Assembly (NCBI RefSeq): GCF_004339545.1
Contig: NZ_SMGD01000005.1
Location: 1-58,849 of the forward strand
Direction: 5' to 3'
Length of the DNA: 58,849 nt
From: Celerinatantimonas diazotrophica
GTDB lineage: Bacteria; Pseudomonadota; Gammaproteobacteria; Enterobacterales; Celerinatantimonadaceae
Numbering within the stretch: the stretch's first letter is position 1; each line of letters begins with the position of its first letter. Of the stretch, positions 54,523 to 58,849 are shown one piece after another. The notes beneath the pieces were generated by a model. It made no database searches, had not been told where the DNA came from, and saw only the letters and a list, made by a program, of their open reading frames with translations. A program made the position numbers and the translations under genes.

Positions 54523-54935
54523 TCATATTCAAGCCTTTTACCTAACCCTACGACATCATCATTGGCATACCCAATGGCAGAGTAGAACTCAATTACAGCC
54601 TTATTTGTCGAGCGAACCTGTAAATTAATCTTGGGGCAACCTTTCTGGCGAAGACGCATTTCAACAGCTTGCATAATGGCTTGCCCATAGCCTTTATGTC
54701 GCTGCGAAGGCTTCACTGCTAAATAGTTAATCCAACCTCGATGACCTTCATAGCCGCCCATGACAGTCGCCACGACAGTTTCGTCCACGACTCCGATAAG
54801 AAAAAGCTCGGGATCGACTTTAAGCTTCCTCTCTATATCCTGAGCGGGATCATTCTGGGGAACGACTAAACCACACGCTTGCCACAGTGCTATTACATCA
54901 GATTTATATCTGTCCTCGAATGCTTTAATTTCCAT
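54516..54935 (-). CDS. ypeA: GNAT acetyltransferase YpeA
   Basis: 139 residues that follow E. coli YpeA closely: M-E-I-K-A-F at the start, N-D-P-x-x-D-I-E-R-K near residue 28, G-T/A-V-M-G-G-Y-E/D-G-H-R-G, R-x-K-G-Y-G acetyl-CoA loop, and C-P-K-I-N-L-Q-V with L-G-K-R-L at the end. Its acceptor substrate is not established. Single gene, downstream of the chemoreceptor by about 160 bases. Confidence 0.88.
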   Translation of the reverse strand: MEIKAFEDRYKSDVIALWQACGLVVPQNDPAQDIERKLKVDPELFLIGVVDETVVATVMGGYEGHRGWINYLAVKPSQRHKGYGQAIMQAVEMRLRQKGCPKINLQVRSTNKAVIEFYSAIGYANDDVVGLGKRLEYDS

Positions 54936-55096
54936 CTTATGCTCAATAGTTCGTATAAAGGGTTAACGTTTAGTCCAATATGCATAACCTCTGCACTTTC
55001 AGCAATAAAAATTCATCCCAATAAGCATTATTAGCCCCCAAAAACAGGCGGCTATCGATTAAAAAGCAAGCATAAGGCCAGAGTCATGATTGGAAA

Positions 55097-56749
55097 TCAA
55101 ATTTTAAATTGAGTCACTAATTCATCCAATTGTGCAGACAGTTTTTGCAGCTTAACACTAGAGTCAGTTAGCTCATCAGCCACTTCTGATGTTTGGGTTG
55201 TAAGCTGGCTAATCTCTTCAACATTTTGACTTATATCGTTTACCACAAGCGATTGCTCTTCGGTCGAGGTGGCAACTTGGATGTTCATATCGCTAATTTG
55301 TCCAATGTGCGTGGCAATCTGTTTCAGTGAGCTGTTTGCCTCATTGGCTTGCTCAACAACAGCAAGACTCTGCTCTAGTCCTATTTTGATCGTTGCAACA
55401 GTCTTCGCAGATTGTTCCTGCAATATATCGATCATTTTTTGTATTTCATCGGTTGCTTCGGCCGAACGATTTGCTAAGTTACGTACTTCATCGGCTACCA
55501 CTGCAAATCCTCGCCCTTGCTCACCGGCACGAGCAGCTTCAATAGCGGCATTCAAAGCCAGCAAATTAGTTTGTTCAGAAATGCTACGAATGGTATCCAA
55601 AATACTGCCAATCGAGTCTGTTTGTGTCGCCAGTGAATCAATATCTGAACTAATATGCTCGATTTCAGTAGATAATGCGGTGACGCCTTGGCGCGCATGT
55701 GCAACTAACTCAGCGCCCTGATTAGCTTGCTTATCCGCTTCTTGAGCGGCTGTTGCAGCTTGCGAAGCGTTTTCAGCAATACTCTCTACTGTAGTCACCA
55801 TTTCATGGGTCGCTGTCGCAATTTGCGTCGTACGGTCACTCTCAGTTATGCTGTTGCTATTCGTCACTTTTGCCTTGTCGGCAACATGATTTGCTGTATA
55901 TGCAAGCAGTTTCGAGTTTTCAGCAACATTTTCAATCGCGCTTCGAACTTTGCCCACAAACTGATTAAAGTGCATAGCAATATCACTCAGTTCATCTTTG
56001 CCACTCATTGACAAAACTGAGCTAAGATCCAGTTTATCGCTGGCAATCGAAATGTTTTCTTGTAGATAGGCCACTCGCCGATGAAGCCGACGTATAATCA
56101 TCCAAGCAAGCAATACCGAAGCCAATAATGCAATGATAATCAAAACAATGATGTCATTTCGACTACTCTTATAATTGCTCTGGCTCTTCGCATATTCCTG
56201 ATGCCCTTGCGCTAATAAGTCGTCCAGGCTCTGACTAACGGCTTTACGCATAACGGTATAGCTTTTGGCATATTTGGTTTTATATATTTCTCGGGCCGTC
56301 TTAAGATCATTTTGCTCAATCGCTAAGAGCATCGGGCCAAGCTCATTACTTTTAACCTGAGCAAAAATATCAATAATCTTTTTCACTGCTTTACGTACTT
56401 GAGGATTCACCTGAGCATCCAATGCTCGTTTAAGGGCTCGATCCATTTCAGGTATATCTTCACTTTCCGTCTCTTTTACTCGCGTAAGTGCACCTCTTTG
56501 ATCCTTAAAATCCGGGATATCTTGCATCATGATGACATCAATACCGACGCGCATTCTAGGAATCAGTGACGCAACTTCCGCAAGAGAGCGCATCGGTGCG
56601 CTGGTATTTTCCGCTAGTTGTTTGGTTTTATCTTGTGCACTAGACAACCCTCTAAGGCCTGCCCAGCTCACAAGTAGAAGTACAATACACGGCAATGCGA
56701 TTAACGAAATAAATTGAGTTTTCAATGACATCTTGTTGAAGATCACCAT
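55097..56749 (-). CDS. Methyl-accepting chemotaxis protein
   Basis: About 550 residues with a standard layout: helix at 10-30, periplasmic four-helix-bundle sensor to about 195, second helix at about 200-220, HAMP to about 275, then the signalling domain with the highly conserved hairpin ([19 protein letters not shown]). Its ligand is unknown. The start is the ATG at 56749 or the following GTG, which has a better distance to AGGAGG. No C-terminal CheR-binding pentapeptide is visible. Confidence 0.93.
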   Translation of the reverse strand: MVIFNKMSLKTQFISLIALPCIVLLLVSWAGLRGLSSAQDKTKQLAENTSAPMRSLAEVASLIPRMRVGIDVIMMQDIPDFKDQRGALTRVKETESEDIPEMDRALKRALDAQVNPQVRKAVKKIIDIFAQVKSNELGPMLLAIEQNDLKTAREIYKTKYAKSYTVMRKAVSQSLDDLLAQGHQEYAKSQSNYKSSRNDIIVLIIIALLASVLLAWMIIRRLHRRVAYLQENISIASDKLDLSSVLSMSGKDELSDIAMHFNQFVGKVRSAIENVAENSKLLAYTANHVADKAKVTNSNSITESDRTTQIATATHEMVTTVESIAENASQAATAAQEADKQANQGAELVAHARQGVTALSTEIEHISSDIDSLATQTDSIGSILDTIRSISEQTNLLALNAAIEAARAGEQGRGFAVVADEVRNLANRSAEATDEIQKMIDILQEQSAKTVATIKIGLEQSLAVVEQANEANSSLKQIATHIGQISDMNIQVATSTEEQSLVVNDISQNVEEISQLTTQTSEVADELTDSSVKLQKLSAQLDELVTQFKI

Positions 56750-57782
56750 AGCCTCCTTGCAATTGGAATACTTGTTTTACTCTTACAATTAAAATAGTTA
56801 ATACAGCCTCAGTCATTAAATATGAATAGAACCTAGATAGATTTGTTTTCCAAACACAAATCACCTGGGGTAAATGAAATGAACCACATCGACAAGGCAT
56901 TACTCCGACATCACCATACCAGACTGCAAAAAACGAGATGAGGGCTAACTCATATAAACAATAAAGAAAAGATTGATTATTATAAAATACTCAAAATAGT
57001 GGCTCACAATTCGATTTTATTGAGGATAATGATAGAGATGAAGTGAGTGATTCAAGGTAGTAGTATTGCTTAGTGAAATCCATATATTGGGATTATATAT
57101 GATGTTATCTAAAATAAAGACTTGTTACATACATGTTTAAATGACTGCAGCAATTTTAGTAAATCAAAAATAATGTGGCCAAATAAACTTATAGAAAGTT
57201 ATACACAAACATAAGTTATCAGCAACTTATTCAACGTTTTCAAATTGGAAACAAACAACACAATCTGGTAACAATTAAAGGTTATCAACTCGGACCTAAT
57301 AGTTACCCATTTTTGATGCATCTATCAGATTAAGGGTAAGAGAAATTCTTTCCAGTCCAAATCGTTTTTTCCCATCCGCTGATATCATTATCAGCGATTG
57401 GCGTTCTACCACAGCACATCTTCCCGGATGGGTACGTGCATTGTTGTAATCAACCAACCCTCTCTTTGTATCGTGCCTCCCTGTTGCTGTACAGATTTGT
57501 TACGAAGCATCGCCAAATACAGCGGATAATCGTGCTTCAGTATCTGTACCTCAGTCAGTCAAAATAGGCAATATTGATAGTGCTCGAGTCTTAAAAAATG
57601 CTACCTTACGATAGAAACCAATCAAGCTCTGCTAATAAACATCCGCGGCGTGATTTGTTCGCTATATTCATCACTTACAAACCAACAAAAAAAGTGGTCA
57701 TGGTTTTGCAAAAAATATGTGTAGAGTACTTGCCTACGATAACACAAACGATGACAATCGCTGACTCATGTTGAAGTGATTA
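56750..57782. other. Gene-poor 1-kb region
   Basis: AT-rich spacer between the chemoreceptor and GNAT genes. The section near 57340-57520 contains transposase-like fragments (separate entry). The rest shows no recognised feature. Confidence 0.5.
57340..57520 (-). pseudogene. Relic of an IS481-like transposase
   Basis: Translating the minus strand with frame changes gives pieces resembling the C-terminus of IS481-family transposases: T-N-L-Y-S, D-Y-N-N-A-R-T-H-P-G, then G-K-M-C-C-G-R-T-P, and D-G-K-K. The frames are broken several times, and no terminal repeats were found. It is therefore an old, inactive remnant. The identification is based on remembered family motifs. Confidence 0.45.
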
Positions 57783-58631
57783 TTATGTAATATTGTATTC
57801 CATTTCTAATTGATTGATTGTATTTTTGAATCCAATGTCTAAAATGAGTTTTTCCATAATACTATTTTCTTCAATATTCAAACATTTCAGCACATTGCTT
57901 TGAGTGTTTATATAAAGTTCGTCCACTATTCTTTTGAGGACCTCGATCGTCTGCCAACCTGGCTTCATTCCTAATTGTAATATAGAACCATTATCTCGAT
58001 GGACAATACCATATCCAATCAATTTATTATCTTCTATTATTTTAGCCACATAATGATTATTCTTGGTGTTTATATATGAAATCATAGAATTTTGCCATGA
58101 CGGTACAAAAGTACAGTACTCACTGATGGATAAATTATTTAGTTGAATATCCAAAGTGGCATTTTCTGTATTATTTAGATGGCTACACTTTTTCTTTTCG
58201 CTGCTATATTCATAACATCTAAGTCTCCGACTTGTTCTAAATCCATATTTCATATATAAATTTTGAGCTGCAACATTATGTTCAAGAACTTCAAGCACGA
58301 ATTTATCTACTTTATTAGCAATCATTAAACCTTTTATTTCACAGATTAGTTTATCTGCAATTTTCTGTCCTTGATATATTTGCCGGACACCAGTTGCTAC
58401 GTCATAAAAAACGGATAAATTTCCAATCTCTCGATACCCAATAAGAAGAAAACCGATTAAGTTTTTTCCTTCGAAATATCCAATAGATTTTTCTTTACTA
58501 AGACTTCTCGCAGAAAACATTTCCATCAACTTATCTTTTGGCATATCCATCTTTACTTCATATTCTGAGAATGCATCTACGAAAGCATCATAAATCATAT
58601 CAAATGGTGTATTTTCAAGGGTTGTTATCAT
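57783..58631 (-). CDS. GNAT acetyltransferase, low-GC
   Basis: About 282 residues. The first half is a GNAT domain (R-Q-I-Y-Q-G-Q-K-I-A-D-K-L as the acetyl-CoA loop, then E-V-L-E-H-N-V-A-A-Q-N-L-Y-M-K-Y-G-F). The second half resembles a second, less conserved GNAT-like repeat. The ATG at 58631 has GGAG nine bases upstream; the ATG at 58646 lacks one. A+T content is higher than in neighbours and it lies next to repeat copy 4, suggesting horizontal transfer. Substrate unknown. Confidence 0.8.
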   Translation of the reverse strand: MITTLENTPFDMIYDAFVDAFSEYEVKMDMPKDKLMEMFSARSLSKEKSIGYFEGKNLIGFLLIGYREIGNLSVFYDVATGVRQIYQGQKIADKLICEIKGLMIANKVDKFVLEVLEHNVAAQNLYMKYGFRTSRRLRCYEYSSEKKKCSHLNNTENATLDIQLNNLSISEYCTFVPSWQNSMISYINTKNNHYVAKIIEDNKLIGYGIVHRDNGSILQLGMKPGWQTIEVLKRIVDELYINTQSNVLKCLNIEENSIMEKLILDIGFKNTINQLEMEYNIT

Positions 58632-58757
58632 AGCTTTATTCTCCATGTGCCAAAAAGCAGTGTAGTAGGCCTTACCGTGCCAGCACTAGTGCATAAATCC
58701 TGCTGTGCAATTCATTTTCCACTCCGGCAGGCGCTCCTGTCACATTCCCTATAGCTA

Positions 58758-58849
58758 GGGACTGTTGACCTTTGGTGGTTGAATTTTGTTCAAATTAAAC
58801 GCATTTTGAACGCGGCGCCCCCTGCGTCGCTTAATGAGTTAAGCAAGCA
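58758..58849 (+). repeat. 263-bp MITE-like repeat, copy 4 (left part, cut by window edge)
   Basis: The first 92 bases of the repeat, beginning GGGACTGTTGACCTTT after CTA. It differs from copy 3 at two positions (AAATTAAAC and GAGTTAAG instead of the G variants). It is in the same orientation as copy 1. Copy 4 plus copy 1 lack only seven bases of a complete unit. Confidence 0.92.

Noticed and set aside
1-58849. CRISPR arrays, tRNA or rRNA genes
   Set aside because: No regularly spaced short repeats and no cloverleaf or rRNA-like sequence was seen on either strand.

Overview
The window is low-GC chromosomal DNA from a marine-type gammaproteobacterium. The order epmC - (MFS) - aroC - prmB - smrB matches the enterobacterial and Vibrio/Shewanella arrangement, and sixA, gldA and a cytoplasmic pitrilysin-like peptidase follow. 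A Vibrionales/Alteromonadales relative, possibly Celerinatantimonadaceae, would fit, but the genus cannot be fixed from sequence alone. No rRNA, tRNA or CRISPR was seen. Both window ends lie inside copies of the same 263-bp repeat, so this looks like an assembly contig that broke at a repeat.

Layout. 0-2.7 kb: repeat edge, a frameshifted MFS pseudogene, epmC, and a full inverted copy of the repeat. 2.7-14.5 kb: housekeeping genes (MFS, aroC, prmB, smrB, a small basic protein, gldA, sixA, M16 peptidase, Bcr-like efflux pump, helix-hairpin-helix protein, HAD phosphatase). 14.7-27.3 kb: amine and amino-acid metabolism and transport (DASS anion carrier, DDAH-family hydrolase, a CocE-like hydrolase + BCCT operon with a divergent LysR regulator, MBL-fold hydrolase, AraC regulator + LysE exporter). 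25.5-35.1 kb: a five-gene operon (double ATPase, peptide-binding protein, two permeases, M14 peptidase), divergent from a periplasmic amino-acid-binding protein and an AstE/aspartoacylase-like hydrolase. A 630-bp spacer between them contains competing hairpins. 35.1-39.2 kb: HIT, GNAT, AEC transporter and HD-GYP sensor.

40.3-58.8 kb lies between two direct copies of the repeat and looks accessory. It holds an ABM-domain protein and a lipoprotein. A complete carbohydrate locus follows: a BglG/MtlR-type PRD regulator, separate fructose-family PTS EIIA, EIIB and EIIC, two tandem class II aldolases and a ROK kinase, with a 23-bp palindromic operator candidate upstream. Next comes a run of unrelated minus-strand singletons (transglutaminase-like, O-methyltransferase, SIR2-like, VOC, hypothetical, LprI-like, YpeA acetyltransferase) with spacers that in places resemble Vibrio attC sites. 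This block may be a decayed or captured integron cassette array. A chemoreceptor, an IS481-like transposase relic and a low-GC acetyltransferase complete the region.

The most distinctive items are the young 263-bp MITE-like family with its internal hairpins, the PTS/double-aldolase/ROK locus, the CocE-BCCT operon, the peptide transporter-peptidase operon with its structured divergent spacer, and the possible cassette-array relic carrying a lone SIR2-like protein.
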